Assembly (NCBI GenBank): GCA_025141675.1
Contig: CP081161.1
Span: forward strand, 3,449,501 to 3,513,500
DNA length: 64,000 bases
Origin: Rhodobacteraceae bacterium S2214
Lineage (GTDB): Bacteria; Pseudomonadota; Alphaproteobacteria; Rhodobacterales; Rhodobacteraceae
Direction of reading: 5' to 3'
The notes below the pieces were generated by a model, which was given only the letters and a program-made list of their open reading frames with translations, searched no databases and had not been told where the DNA came from. Below are positions 24,739 through 33,676 of the stretch, in pieces. A program made the translations under genes and the position numbers. Each line of letters opens with the position of its first letter. Position 1 is the first letter of the stretch.

Positions 24739-24927
24739 GTGGCACATACAGACCGCGACACGTCCGATAGAATCGTCCAACCCATTGATGCGGTCAGCGC
24801 AATCGTTCTGACGGTTTTGACCGCAATTGTTGCAATCGGAATTTATGCATACACGACTGATATGTTCATTAATGATCAGCTCAACACAGGCGAAGACATG
24901 ATCGTCGATCTGCCCGGTCTGGAATGA
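24739..24927 (+). CDS. Small single-pass membrane protein
   Basis: 62 residues if the GTG at 24739 is used, favoured because GGAG stands 6 nt before it; an in-frame ATG at 24727 would add four residues and lacks a site. One transmembrane helix (about 20-42: AVSAIVLTVLTAIVAIGIYA) is flanked by acidic ends. No family is recognised. It ends 6 bp from the convergent flavoprotein gene. Confidence 0.55.
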   Translation: MAHTDRDTSDRIVQPIDAVSAIVLTVLTAIVAIGIYAYTTDMFINDQLNTGEDMIVDLPGLE

Positions 24928-24933
24928 TTGCGT

Positions 24934-26007
24934 TTAAGTAAAGCGCGCTGGACTAAGCGCCGCGACGATGTCCGACCCAAGCTCTGACGGCTTACCTGCG
25001 ACCAAATCCGACACTAACCGGCTGGCTGCCGGTGCGGTCGCAAAACCGTAGCCACCCTGCCCAGCGCACCAGATAAAACTGCTGTCCTGCGCCGACGCCC
25101 CCAATACCAATGCTCGATCCGGCGCAAAAGTCCGCAATCCGGCCCAAGACGCCAAAAGGCGTGTCACAGGTTCGGTCACGTGTTGGCTATAGCGGTCCAA
25201 CCCTTCCGCCAGTACCAAATCATCGGCCCATGCATCATGCGGTTCAGCCGGTTCTTCGTCTGCCGGTGACACGATCAATGCGCCTGCGTCCGGCTTCGCG
25301 TACCATGCTTCGTTCACGCCAAAGACCATCGGCCAATCCGACACATCATGCCCGCCCGGCGCAGGTATGCGGGCCATGGATCGCTTGTACGGTTGGAAAC
25401 CTAACGGAGAAATACCCGCCAAAACCGCAATCTGGTCCACCCACGCACCAGCCGCGTTAATGATCACTTTGGCATCATACACCTCGCCCGCGTAAACCTG
25501 CCAGCCATGGTCCGAGCGCGATATGCTTGTGACAGCAGCATTTGTGACGATGGTCCCGCTGTGCACGCGCAGATCGCGCGCGAAGTTCTGCATCAGCAGG
25601 TCGGTATCAATATCCAATGCGCCCGCGTCATATGCAGCATGCGTCAGGACGTTTGTATCAAGAATCGGGATCATCCCTGCGGCATCTGTCACGCTGATCT
25701 CAGTCAGATGCATGTTTTGAACGTCGGCCTCGAACGCCGCCTCTTCGCCAGCCCGCCCCACAAGCATCAAGCCGCGGGGCGACAGCACACCGCCATGAGC
25801 CGTCTTGTGGTACGCAGCGCTGGCCTTGTTCAGCGCCTTCACTGCCGCATTGCCGTAGTTTTCTTCGAACAACGCCGCCGACCGGCCAGAGGCATGATGG
25901 CCGACGGATTTCTCTGCCTCCAGAACCGTGACTTTTCCGTGGACGGAAAGCCGTGCAGCCACGGACAGACCCGCGATCCCGCCGCCGATCACTAGAAAAT
26001 CGATCAT
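24934..26007 (-). CDS. FAD-dependent oxidoreductase (DAO family; D-amino-acid dehydrogenase-like)
   Basis: 357 residues. The N-terminus has the dinucleotide-binding GxGxxG fold (FLVIGGGIAGLSVAARLS) with the FAD-contact motif (LEAEKSVGHHASGRSAALFE), and the C-terminus the second FAD motif (FIWCAGQGGYGFATAPAAS). The HASGRSAA pattern and length are like D-arginine dehydrogenase and related glycine/D-amino-acid oxidases. It probably oxidises a D-amino or imino acid. The start overlaps the aldo/keto reductase stop by 4 bp, so the two may act together. Confidence 0.8.
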   Translation of the reverse strand: MIDFLVIGGGIAGLSVAARLSVHGKVTVLEAEKSVGHHASGRSAALFEENYGNAAVKALNKASAAYHKTAHGGVLSPRGLMLVGRAGEEAAFEADVQNMHLTEISVTDAAGMIPILDTNVLTHAAYDAGALDIDTDLLMQNFARDLRVHSGTIVTNAAVTSISRSDHGWQVYAGEVYDAKVIINAAGAWVDQIAVLAGISPLGFQPYKRSMARIPAPGGHDVSDWPMVFGVNEAWYAKPDAGALIVSPADEEPAEPHDAWADDLVLAEGLDRYSQHVTEPVTRLLASWAGLRTFAPDRALVLGASAQDSSFIWCAGQGGYGFATAPAASRLVSDLVAGKPSELGSDIVAALSPARFT

Positions 26008-26936
26008 GCCTCTTCAAGCCGATCCGTTGCCGGTGCAGGGCTAATCGATAGCGCCGTGATCCGGTCGTACAGCGTTGCATCCATCGCAAAGCCTTCAGCC
26101 GCCAATGATGGCGCCAACTGCTCTGTTGATCGCGCGGAAATGATCGGCGACGGGTTTGCCGCATGTTTCGCCGCCCATGCCACGGCAAGGGTCGCGGGAT
26201 GCGTGCCCAGCTCAGCTGCGATGTCCGAAAGCGCCTTTGCACATTCGTGCATCCAATCCACGCTGTAGCGTTTTTTGTACATAGCGTCATCGGTCAGACG
26301 CCCCGTTTCGCCAGCGGCATATTTGCCCGTCAGTAACCCGCCACCTAGCGGCGAATACGGGACAATCTTGATCCCCTGATCAACGGACATCGGGAAAATC
26401 TCGACCTCGGACTGGCGTTTGACGAGTGAATACATCGGTTGGATGACGTCAATCTTGGTGCCCAGCGTCGCACAGACCGCCTGTGCTTTCATCACTTGCC
26501 AAGCTGCGTAATTCGACACGCCGATATGGCGGATTTTGCCCGCCTGTTGAAGTTCGGCCATCGTCGCGAACGTTTCTTCCAGCGGCGTATCATCATCAAA
26601 CCGATGCAGGTACAACAGATCGACCGTGTCCAACTGCAACTGACGTTGGCAGGTTGCGAAATGGTCGAGGATATTGGCGCGGCCAGCACCGCCCTTATAC
26701 GCCACCTTGGTCGCAAGATAGATGTCGTCCCGTTTTTCCGTGACCATCGGGCCAAGCAGCGTTTCAGACTGCCCGCCCGTGTAACCAACAGCCGTGTCAA
26801 AATGGTTGATGCCCGCGCCAAACGCCGCATCGAACATCGCACGCGATGCCGTTGCATCAGCGTTCCCGCCAAACTGCATGGTTCCAAATGTCAGGCGGGA
26901 AAGCGGGGTGCCGTTGGCAGTATCAAGCTGGGTCAT
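26004..26936 (-). CDS. Aldo/keto reductase
   Basis: 310 residues with the AKR barrel pattern: FDTAVGYTGGQSETLLG (catalytic Asp and Tyr region), VDLLYLHRFD (His), IGVSNYAAWQV and the NADPH-binding end (IISARSTEQLAPSLAA). It should reduce a carbonyl using NADPH in the cytoplasm. It forms a two-gene unit with the flavoprotein. The substrate is unknown. Confidence 0.88.
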   Translation of the reverse strand: MTQLDTANGTPLSRLTFGTMQFGGNADATASRAMFDAAFGAGINHFDTAVGYTGGQSETLLGPMVTEKRDDIYLATKVAYKGGAGRANILDHFATCQRQLQLDTVDLLYLHRFDDDTPLEETFATMAELQQAGKIRHIGVSNYAAWQVMKAQAVCATLGTKIDVIQPMYSLVKRQSEVEIFPMSVDQGIKIVPYSPLGGGLLTGKYAAGETGRLTDDAMYKKRYSVDWMHECAKALSDIAAELGTHPATLAVAWAAKHAANPSPIISARSTEQLAPSLAAEGFAMDATLYDRITALSISPAPATDRLEEA

Positions 26937-26963
26937 CTCACAATCGTAGCGCGTCTTTGACCT

Positions 26964-27809
26964 TTATGACACCATATTTGACAGGATCATCGACAACGAC
27001 GCCCCATCATCACGGTCAAAACCGTAGGCTACAAAATCCTGATGAGCACCGCGTGAAACCGACGACCAGATTTCCGCAAAATGGGTTTCGCGCGTGTTGA
27101 TTACCTTCTTCGCGTTGCCGTTTTGGCGCAGCTCTGTCGGTGCTACGGTTTCGCCCCATGTCGCAACATAGATGAGGGTCGCCTCGGCAACCGCAAAGTT
27201 TTCCTGCTGGGTCTGGCTATCCGCATATGCTGTCATCTTGCCGGACACATAGCTTTTATAGCGCGCAAAGGCCGAAGGGCTGATCGCGGCGGCCCCATTG
27301 GCCATATTCTTCAGCATTTCACGACACAGCACGCCGTGGGCCGTATCGACCACGCGGTCAGGTCCAATATTGATCCGCTGCGGCATAAATCGGGTCGCGG
27401 CACTGATCATTGTCAGCGTTTCGTAGATGGCTACGGCACGCGGATCACCCGAACGCGCGCATAACGTTGCAAGCGACGGCGCAAGGCCAAGATTGCAAAA
27501 GTGGGCGGCATCAATCCTGCGAAACGAGCTGGCTGAATGATCGAGGATGCCGACGTCATCCTTTTGGAAACTCAGGTCCCAATCGCTATCGCGGCGGGCG
27601 CCTGTGTTAAACTGATGGGTCGCCTTAATGCTCACATATTGCGGCCATTGATCACTTGGGATCTGCAAGACATGCATCAGCATCCGGTAGCTATACATGT
27701 ACAAAAAGAAAAACCGCATCCGCGCTTTACTGTGCGCGACCAACGCATCACGCAAAATCCCGGACTGCGCTAATGCCGTTGGACTTGGGTCTGTGTGAAT
27801 ACGGCCCAT
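26964..27809 (-). CDS. Hypothetical protein, unknown function
   Basis: 281 residues from the second of two close ATGs (27809), which puts AAGGGG at normal distance. It is soluble, helical and rich in His/Arg/Tyr in its first half (KARMRFFFLYMYSYRMLMHV), without signal peptide. I recognise no domain. It lies after the BMP binding-protein gene on the same strand, behind a strong terminator, so it probably has its own promoter. Confidence 0.6.
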   Translation of the reverse strand: MGRIHTDPSPTALAQSGILRDALVAHSKARMRFFFLYMYSYRMLMHVLQIPSDQWPQYVSIKATHQFNTGARRDSDWDLSFQKDDVGILDHSASSFRRIDAAHFCNLGLAPSLATLCARSGDPRAVAIYETLTMISAATRFMPQRINIGPDRVVDTAHGVLCREMLKNMANGAAAISPSAFARYKSYVSGKMTAYADSQTQQENFAVAEATLIYVATWGETVAPTELRQNGNAKKVINTRETHFAEIWSSVSRGAHQDFVAYGFDRDDGASLSMILSNMVS

Positions 27810-27874
27810 GATCATTACCCCTTAAGCTACAATTTACGGTTGCAACGCTAACGATCACACACGCAATGTCACGC

Positions 27875-27906
27875 AAAAAGGGCCCCTGCATTCCTGCAGA
27901 GGCCCC
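27875..27906 (-). terminator. Rho-independent terminator of the purine operon
   Basis: On the reverse strand an 11-bp GC-rich stem (27895-27905 with 27880-27890, one G-U pair, 4-nt loop) is followed by five T. It stands 26 bp after the stop of the BMP binding-protein gene, closing the long operon that starts at xdhA. Confidence 0.85.
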
Positions 27907-27931
27907 AGAATTATGTCGCGGTGCAACTGTT

Positions 27932-29017
27932 TTACTGTGGAACGTCGCCCACGATGCCTTCAACGTAGAAGTTCATGCCAGCAAGACCATCGTCACCGTA
28001 GTCGGACGCGACTTCGCCTTCAGCCAACCAAGCAGACCCGTCTTGCTTGTTGATCGGGCCTGTGAACGGGTGGTAGTCGCCCGCGCGCATTGCTTCGACC
28101 ATGGCTTCCGCAGATGCCTTCACGTCCGCAGGAACTGCGTCAGTGATTTCACCGATACCAACCATGCCTGGTGCGATACCGTCCCATGTGCTGGTGCTTT
28201 CCCATGTGCCATCCATGACCGCCTGTGTGCGGGCGATGTAGTATGGTGACCAGTTGTCGATGATGGATGATACGCGTGGGAATGGGCCAAATTCGGCCAT
28301 GTCGGATGCCTGACCAAATGTCACAACGTTACCAGCGGCTTGTGCAGCAGCCTGTGGTGCTGTGGAATCGGTGTGCTGCAGAACAACGTCTGCGCCTTGT
28401 TCGATCAGAACGGTGGCAGCTTCAGCTTCTTTCGCAGGGTCGAACCATGTGTACGCCCAAACGATTTTGAATTCGACGTCTGGGTTTACTTCTTTGGCGT
28501 GCAGGTAGGCAGAGTTGATGCCACGGATCACTTCCGGGATTGGGAAGGACGCGATGTAGCCTACGATGTTGCTTTCAGTCATGTGACCCGCGATGTGGCC
28601 CTGAACTGCGCGACCTTCATAGAAACGTGCAGAATAAACGGACACGTTGTCGGCCTGTTTGTAACCAGTTGCGTGTTCGAATTTCACGTCTGGGAACTTG
28701 GCCGCGACGTTGATGGTCGGATCCATGTAACCAAAGGATGTCGTGAAGATCAGGTCAGCGCCGTCCAGCGCCATCTGTGTCATCACGCGTTCAGCGTCTG
28801 GGCCTTCTGGAACGCTTTCCACGAAGACGGTTTCAACCGCGCCGCCGAAATGCTCTTCAACTGCCAAACGGCCAACGTTGTGTTCGTATGTCCAGCCGCC
28901 GTCGCCCACTGGGCCAACGTAGACAAAGCCGACTTTGGTTGTTTCATGACCGTCAGCGAAGGCTGCTGTCGCCATCCCAAGGGCCAGCGTGGCCCCCGTC
29001 ATAAGTGATTTGATCAT
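27932..29017 (-). CDS. BMP/PnrA-family nucleoside or purine ABC binding protein
   Basis: 361 residues with a Sec signal peptide (about 1-21, cut near AFADG) and a GGGGAAAA site before the ATG. The mature part is the BMP (basic membrane protein) fold: KVGFVYVGPVGDGGWTYEHN at the start, ADLIFTTSFGYMDP, and VVLQHTDSTAP for ligand contacts. Members bind purine nucleosides or related heterocycles. It is the last gene of the purine uptake operon, next to two permeases and an ATPase. Confidence 0.88.
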   Translation of the reverse strand: MIKSLMTGATLALGMATAAFADGHETTKVGFVYVGPVGDGGWTYEHNVGRLAVEEHFGGAVETVFVESVPEGPDAERVMTQMALDGADLIFTTSFGYMDPTINVAAKFPDVKFEHATGYKQADNVSVYSARFYEGRAVQGHIAGHMTESNIVGYIASFPIPEVIRGINSAYLHAKEVNPDVEFKIVWAYTWFDPAKEAEAATVLIEQGADVVLQHTDSTAPQAAAQAAGNVVTFGQASDMAEFGPFPRVSSIIDNWSPYYIARTQAVMDGTWESTSTWDGIAPGMVGIGEITDAVPADVKASAEAMVEAMRAGDYHPFTGPINKQDGSAWLAEGEVASDYGDDGLAGMNFYVEGIVGDVPQ

Positions 29018-29053
29018 TGTTTTTCCCCTGTTGGTGGTCTTGATCGTATGCCT

Positions 29054-29968
29054 CTATCGCGAGGCGTGAAAGATTCGGCCCAGTGATCCGGGTGCGCGTC
29101 CAGCACGCATAATAACCAGAACCACAATGGTTGCCAGATATGGCGACATTGAAAGATATTCGACCGGAATAGCCATGCCAGCGGCTTGCAGGTTCAGCTG
29201 CAAAACAGTCACCCCGCCGAACAAATAAGCACCCAGCAAAAGACGCCCCGGTTTCCAACTGGCAAAGACAACAATCGCCAATGCAATCCAGCCCGCACCA
29301 GCGGTCATCCCTTCGGTCCACTGCGGGACACGGACAAGGCTGAGGTACGCGCCGCCCAGACCAGCACAGGCCCCGCCGAACATGATCGCTAGCATCCGCA
29401 CGCGTTTGACCTTGTATCCCAAAGCATGGGCCGCATCATGGTTTTCACCCACCGCCCGCAGGATCAATCCCGCACGGCTAAAGGTCAGAAACGCCCAGAC
29501 TCCAAGCACGATCAGCAGGCCGACATAGACCATCGGATCATGCTGGAACACGATCGGACCGATCACCGGAATGTCGCCCAGCAGCGGAATGTGCCAATCT
29601 GGAAAGCTAGGTGCTTTTATCCCGATATACCCCTGCCCCATCAGGGCACTCAGCCCCAGACCGAACAGCGTCAACGCAAGGCCCGTCGCCACTTGGTTCG
29701 ACAAAAGATACTGGGTCAGAAATCCGAAAAGCGACGCCAAAATCGCCCCGCCAATCGCCGCCCCGATAAACCCAAGCCATGGTGATCCAGTGTTCACGGC
29801 GACGATGAAGCCACAGACAGCACCCGTGATCATCATACCTTCGACACCAAGGTTCAGCACACCGGAACGTTCGACAACAAGTTCCCCAATCGCTGCGAGC
29901 AAAATTGGAGTAGCAGCGACCATAAGTGACGCCAGCAAAAGGATCGGGTTAATAGATGACAGATCCAT
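29054..29968 (-). CDS. ABC transporter permease, nucleoside/purine type (YufQ-like)
   Basis: 304 residues, multi-pass, with an N-terminal segment starting at SSINPILLLASLMVAATPILLA and the VERSGVLNLGVEGMMITGAV motif typical of the second permease of BMP-type importers. It forms the channel with the permease at 30288-31370. The start overlaps the stop of a small membrane-protein gene by 1 bp (TAATG). Confidence 0.88.
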   Translation of the reverse strand: MDLSSINPILLLASLMVAATPILLAAIGELVVERSGVLNLGVEGMMITGAVCGFIVAVNTGSPWLGFIGAAIGGAILASLFGFLTQYLLSNQVATGLALTLFGLGLSALMGQGYIGIKAPSFPDWHIPLLGDIPVIGPIVFQHDPMVYVGLLIVLGVWAFLTFSRAGLILRAVGENHDAAHALGYKVKRVRMLAIMFGGACAGLGGAYLSLVRVPQWTEGMTAGAGWIALAIVVFASWKPGRLLLGAYLFGGVTVLQLNLQAAGMAIPVEYLSMSPYLATIVVLVIMRAGRAPGSLGRIFHASR

Positions 29969-30288
29969 TACGCCAATCCCCCGCGCAAAATATGCTGCAA
30001 AGCCGGGTTATTCATCAGCGCTATCCCAAACAAGTTGGCAAAATACAGGCAGACGCGTAGCCCGCCAAGGTTCCCTGAGCTTTCGCCGCTAACTACATGA
30101 ACCTTTCGAAGTCTTGCGATGAAAAACCCAACCATTAGCGAATTTATCAAAACCGCGATAATCAATAATTGATAAACTCCGATCTGCCCCCCTAAACGAG
30201 CTGTCCCCACTTCATTCAAGACGACTAAGAAACCCGGCAAGAGTAAGCATATGGTCACTCCGACCACACTCATCAGAAAAGCGTTCAT
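29968..30288 (-). CDS. Small membrane protein inserted between the two permeases
   Basis: 106 residues with three likely hydrophobic segments (about 4-26, 36-59 and 80-96). It fits exactly between the permease genes, with TAATG overlaps at both ends. Nucleoside importers of this type are normally encoded with the two permeases adjacent, so this gene is extra. I recognise no family. It could be an accessory subunit or a captured small gene. Confidence 0.6.
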   Translation of the reverse strand: MNAFLMSVVGVTICLLLPGFLVVLNEVGTARLGGQIGVYQLLIIAVLINSLMVGFFIARLRKVHVVSGESSGNLGGLRVCLYFANLFGIALMNNPALQHILRGGLA

Positions 30289-31370
30289 TACGCGACCTCC
30301 CCTTTGCCAAATCGGACGCGGTAATGTGTCAGCACATCCACGGCCAGCAGGAAGAACAACAGCATCCCCTGCAGCAATTGGATCGCCGCCCCCGGAAGGC
30401 CCAACTGGCTCTGCGCAATTTCGCCGCCGATATACGTCAGCGCCATTAGACCACCCGCCAGCAGAATTCCCACCGGATGCAAGCGGCCAAGGAACGCGAC
30501 AATGATCGCGGTAAAACCGTAGCCCACGTTGAAATCGATGCTGATCTGCCCTGCAGGTCCCGCGACTTCAAACAATCCAGCCGATCCGGCAAGCCCGCCT
30601 GAAATTGCCATACAAATCAAAATTAAACGGCTCGGATTTACGCCGGAAAATGCAGCGGCACGTGGTGCGAGCCCAGATAGTTTCACCTGAAACCCAAAGA
30701 TGTGGCGGGACAGCATGACATAGGCAAAAATCACAGCGATCAAAGCTGCCACAACGCCCCAATGCATGCCTGACCCGCTGATCAATTCGAGGTTTGCAGC
30801 CGATGGATATTGCGCAAGGTTCCGCGATCCAGGAAAGCCCATCCCGTCAGGGTTTCGCAACGCGCCAAGCGCCATCGACGCCAGCAATTGTTCGGCCACA
30901 TAGACCAACATCAGCGACACTAAAATCTCGTTTGTCCCAAATTTAACCCGCAAAATGGCCGGGATCATCGCCCACAGCATCCCGCCCAATGCCCCCGCGA
31001 TCACCATCGCAGGGAAGATCAGGATGCTTTCAGCCGGATACATGGCCAGCCCAACCGCAGCGCCACAAATCGCGCCAACGATATACTGGCCCTCGGCCCC
31101 GATATTCCACACACCGGCCCGAAACCCGAACGACAACCCAATGGCGATCAGCACCAATGGTGCGCCTTTCACCAGCAATTGCGGGCGATAATACCAAGCG
31201 AATTCAGAAAATAACGGATCAAAGAAAATCACGCGGATCGTTTCAATCGGATCATTGCCAAGGACCGCAAACAATGCGCCCCCCACAATCATCGTCAAAA
31301 CAACGGCCAACACGGGTGTGGCAAACGTCCATCCCCGCGACGGTTGCGGTCGCTTTTCAAGCATGATCAT
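30288..31370 (-). CDS. ABC transporter permease, nucleoside/purine type (YufP-like)
   Basis: About 360 residues (two ATGs six bases apart at the start). Multi-pass, with the family motif GFRAGVWNIGAEGQYIVGAI and a long N-terminal part, as in the first permease of BMP-type importers. It couples to the ATPase encoded 33 bp upstream. Confidence 0.88.
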   Translation of the reverse strand: MIMLEKRPQPSRGWTFATPVLAVVLTMIVGGALFAVLGNDPIETIRVIFFDPLFSEFAWYYRPQLLVKGAPLVLIAIGLSFGFRAGVWNIGAEGQYIVGAICGAAVGLAMYPAESILIFPAMVIAGALGGMLWAMIPAILRVKFGTNEILVSLMLVYVAEQLLASMALGALRNPDGMGFPGSRNLAQYPSAANLELISGSGMHWGVVAALIAVIFAYVMLSRHIFGFQVKLSGLAPRAAAFSGVNPSRLILICMAISGGLAGSAGLFEVAGPAGQISIDFNVGYGFTAIIVAFLGRLHPVGILLAGGLMALTYIGGEIAQSQLGLPGAAIQLLQGMLLFFLLAVDVLTHYRVRFGKGEVA

Positions 31371-31403
31371 GGCCGCGCCCCCTGTTCCAAATAAATCACT
31401 GCG

Positions 31404-32927
31404 TTACGCGTCAACATGCGCCACCTCCATGTCGTGCGCTCCACCGAGCATCAGACCGATTTCTTCAACCGTTAGCCCGTTCGCAGGACGCGGTTCAGAC
31501 AACCGCCCTTCGTTCAATGCCGCGAAATGATCGGATATTTCCATCAGCTCGTCCAAGTCTTGCGAAATCACAACAACTGCAGCGCCGTTCGCCGCCATAT
31601 CCAGCAACGCCTGCCGGATCGCGGCTGCAGCGGCGGCATCGACACCCCAAGTCGGCTGGTTCACAACCAACACGTCAGGGGCCTGCAAAATCTCGCGCCC
31701 AATGACAAATTTCTGTAAATTCCCGCCGGACAATGACCCTGCCGTATTCACGGCGTCAGGTGTCCGCACATCAAAATCACCGATGACCTTTTCCGCAAAA
31801 GCACGTGCCCTGCCCCACCTTAAAAACCCGCGTGCCGTTAAGTCTTGGCGCACAGCGCCTGTCAGAACAGCGTTTTCAATCAAAGACATATCGCCGGCCG
31901 CCGCATGACCGTTGCGTTCTTCAGGGGCAACGGACAGCCCGCGCTTACGCCGTGCATTTGGCCCAAGTTTACCAATCGGCGCATCATCCAACATCACCAT
32001 GCCGGCAGCAGTGCGCATTTCACCAGACAGCGCCGCGACGAGTTCATCTTGACCGTTGCCAGCCACGCCGCCGATCCCCATCACCTCGCCCGCACGTACG
32101 CGCAGATTGATGTCGCGCAGTGGCGTCCCGAATTGATGCGGTGCCGGTGCGGACAATCCGTTCAGCACCAGAATACCACGCCCGACAGCGCGGTCAGCCT
32201 TTGTTGGGACTTTCAGTTTCGCACCCACCATCAGTTCAGCCATGTCGCGTGCCGATGTGTCACGCGGAATGCAATCACCCACAACTGCGCCCAAACGCAG
32301 CACGGTCGCGCGATCACACAGGGCGCGGATTTCCTCCAGCTTATGCGAGATATAAAGGATCGCAGTGCCTTCCGCCGACAGCTTGCGCAGCGTTTCAAAC
32401 AGGATATCAACCTCTTGCGGGGTCAGCACCGACGTCGGTTCATCCATGATCAACAGCTTCGGATCCTGCAAAAGACAGCGAATGATCTCAACGCGTTGGC
32501 GTTCACCTGCAGACAATTCGCCCACAATCCGACTTGGATCGAGCGGCAGACCGTATTTCTCGGATACCTCACGCACACGCGCCGCGATTTCACGTTGTGG
32601 GGGCGGGTTTTCCATGCCCAGCGCGATGTTTTCAGCCACGTTCATCGCGTCAAACAGCGAAAAATGCTGAAACACCATCGCCACACCTGACGCACGCGCC
32701 GCACGCGGTTCCGCAGGCGTAAAGGCAGCCCCGTTCAGGGTCATCGTGCCAGTGTCGGGTTTCACCAAGCCGTAGATTGTTTTCACGAGCGTCGATTTAC
32801 CCGCACCGTTTTCGCCCAGCAGTGCATGGATTTCGCCGCGTTCAATATCAAAAGATACGACACTGTTTGCAACGACACCGGGATAGGCCTTTGTTAGGCC
32901 CTTCAGCGATAGCAAAATGTCACTCAT
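31404..32927 (-). CDS. ABC transporter ATP-binding protein, tandem NBD (YufO-like)
   Basis: 507 residues with two nucleotide-binding domains. The first has Walker A GENGAGKS, signature LSAGERQRVEI and Walker B LLIMDEPTS. In the second the P-loop is degenerate (GVAGNGQDELVAALSG), with SLSGGNLQKFVIGRE as signature. This asymmetry is usual for sugar/nucleoside importer ATPases. It overlaps xdhC by 4 bp, tying transport to purine oxidation. Confidence 0.9.
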   Translation of the reverse strand: MSDILLSLKGLTKAYPGVVANSVVSFDIERGEIHALLGENGAGKSTLVKTIYGLVKPDTGTMTLNGAAFTPAEPRAARASGVAMVFQHFSLFDAMNVAENIALGMENPPPQREIAARVREVSEKYGLPLDPSRIVGELSAGERQRVEIIRCLLQDPKLLIMDEPTSVLTPQEVDILFETLRKLSAEGTAILYISHKLEEIRALCDRATVLRLGAVVGDCIPRDTSARDMAELMVGAKLKVPTKADRAVGRGILVLNGLSAPAPHQFGTPLRDINLRVRAGEVMGIGGVAGNGQDELVAALSGEMRTAAGMVMLDDAPIGKLGPNARRKRGLSVAPEERNGHAAAGDMSLIENAVLTGAVRQDLTARGFLRWGRARAFAEKVIGDFDVRTPDAVNTAGSLSGGNLQKFVIGREILQAPDVLVVNQPTWGVDAAAAAAIRQALLDMAANGAAVVVISQDLDELMEISDHFAALNEGRLSEPRPANGLTVEEIGLMLGGAHDMEVAHVDA

Positions 32928-33676
32928 CCGGTGCGCTCCTCTTTCACGCGGTGTGCGATCAACATCGCAGTTGCGACGCCAAGTGCAATCGCTTGGGGGT
33001 GTTTTCCGAGACTCGGATCACCGATAGGGCACGCAATACGTGCAACCTGTTCAGCCCCATGCCCCATGCCGTGCAGGCGCTTGCGAAACCGCGTCCATTT
33101 CGTGTCGGACCCGATCAAACCGACACTGCCAAAATCGCGCCGCAACAGCGCGTCGCATAGGGCCAGATCAATGTCGTGCGAATAGGTCAGGATCAGGTGA
33201 TCCGCATTTGCAGGCGCCAAACCCACAACCCGTAGCGGATCAGCGGCCACCAACGGCGTCACCGCACTTGGCAGATCATCAGGCATCCGGTCAGCAGTTG
33301 TATCCACAACAGTGATTGCACGATCCTGAAACGGGGCCATGACTTGCGCAATCGCGCGACCCACATGACCACCACCCCAAATCCAAAGCGGAGGCGCTGT
33401 CAGCCTTGCGTCGACGACTCCACGATCAAAATGTAGCGTCACGGTTCCCCCACAACATTGCCCCAGATCAGGCCCCAACGGCATCACCCGCTGCATATGT
33501 TGCGCGTCGCCCGCCAACATATCGCGCGCGATCGTGGCCGCTTCATATTCTAGCGCACCGCCACCAATCGTGCCGTCTTGGCCCTGCGCATAAACACGCA
33601 TCATCGTGCCCACATCGCGTGGTGCGGACCCTTGGACCCGCACAACACTGACGGTGATTTGATCGCGATCAGCCAT
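32924..33676 (-). CDS. xdhC: Xanthine dehydrogenase accessory protein
   Basis: 250 residues from the ATG at 33676, which overlaps the xdhB stop by 8 bp; a GTG at 33685 is possible. It delivers and sulfurates the molybdenum cofactor for xanthine dehydrogenase. The XdhC/CoxI pattern is visible: VVRVQGSAPRDVGTMMRVYA, then IWGGGHVGRAIAQVMAPF and GLIGSDTKWTRFRKRL. It lies third in the xdhABC order. Confidence 0.9.
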   Translation of the reverse strand: MADRDQITVSVVRVQGSAPRDVGTMMRVYAQGQDGTIGGGALEYEAATIARDMLAGDAQHMQRVMPLGPDLGQCCGGTVTLHFDRGVVDARLTAPPLWIWGGGHVGRAIAQVMAPFQDRAITVVDTTADRMPDDLPSAVTPLVAADPLRVVGLAPANADHLILTYSHDIDLALCDALLRRDFGSVGLIGSDTKWTRFRKRLHGMGHGAEQVARIACPIGDPSLGKHPQAIALGVATAMLIAHRVKEERTG

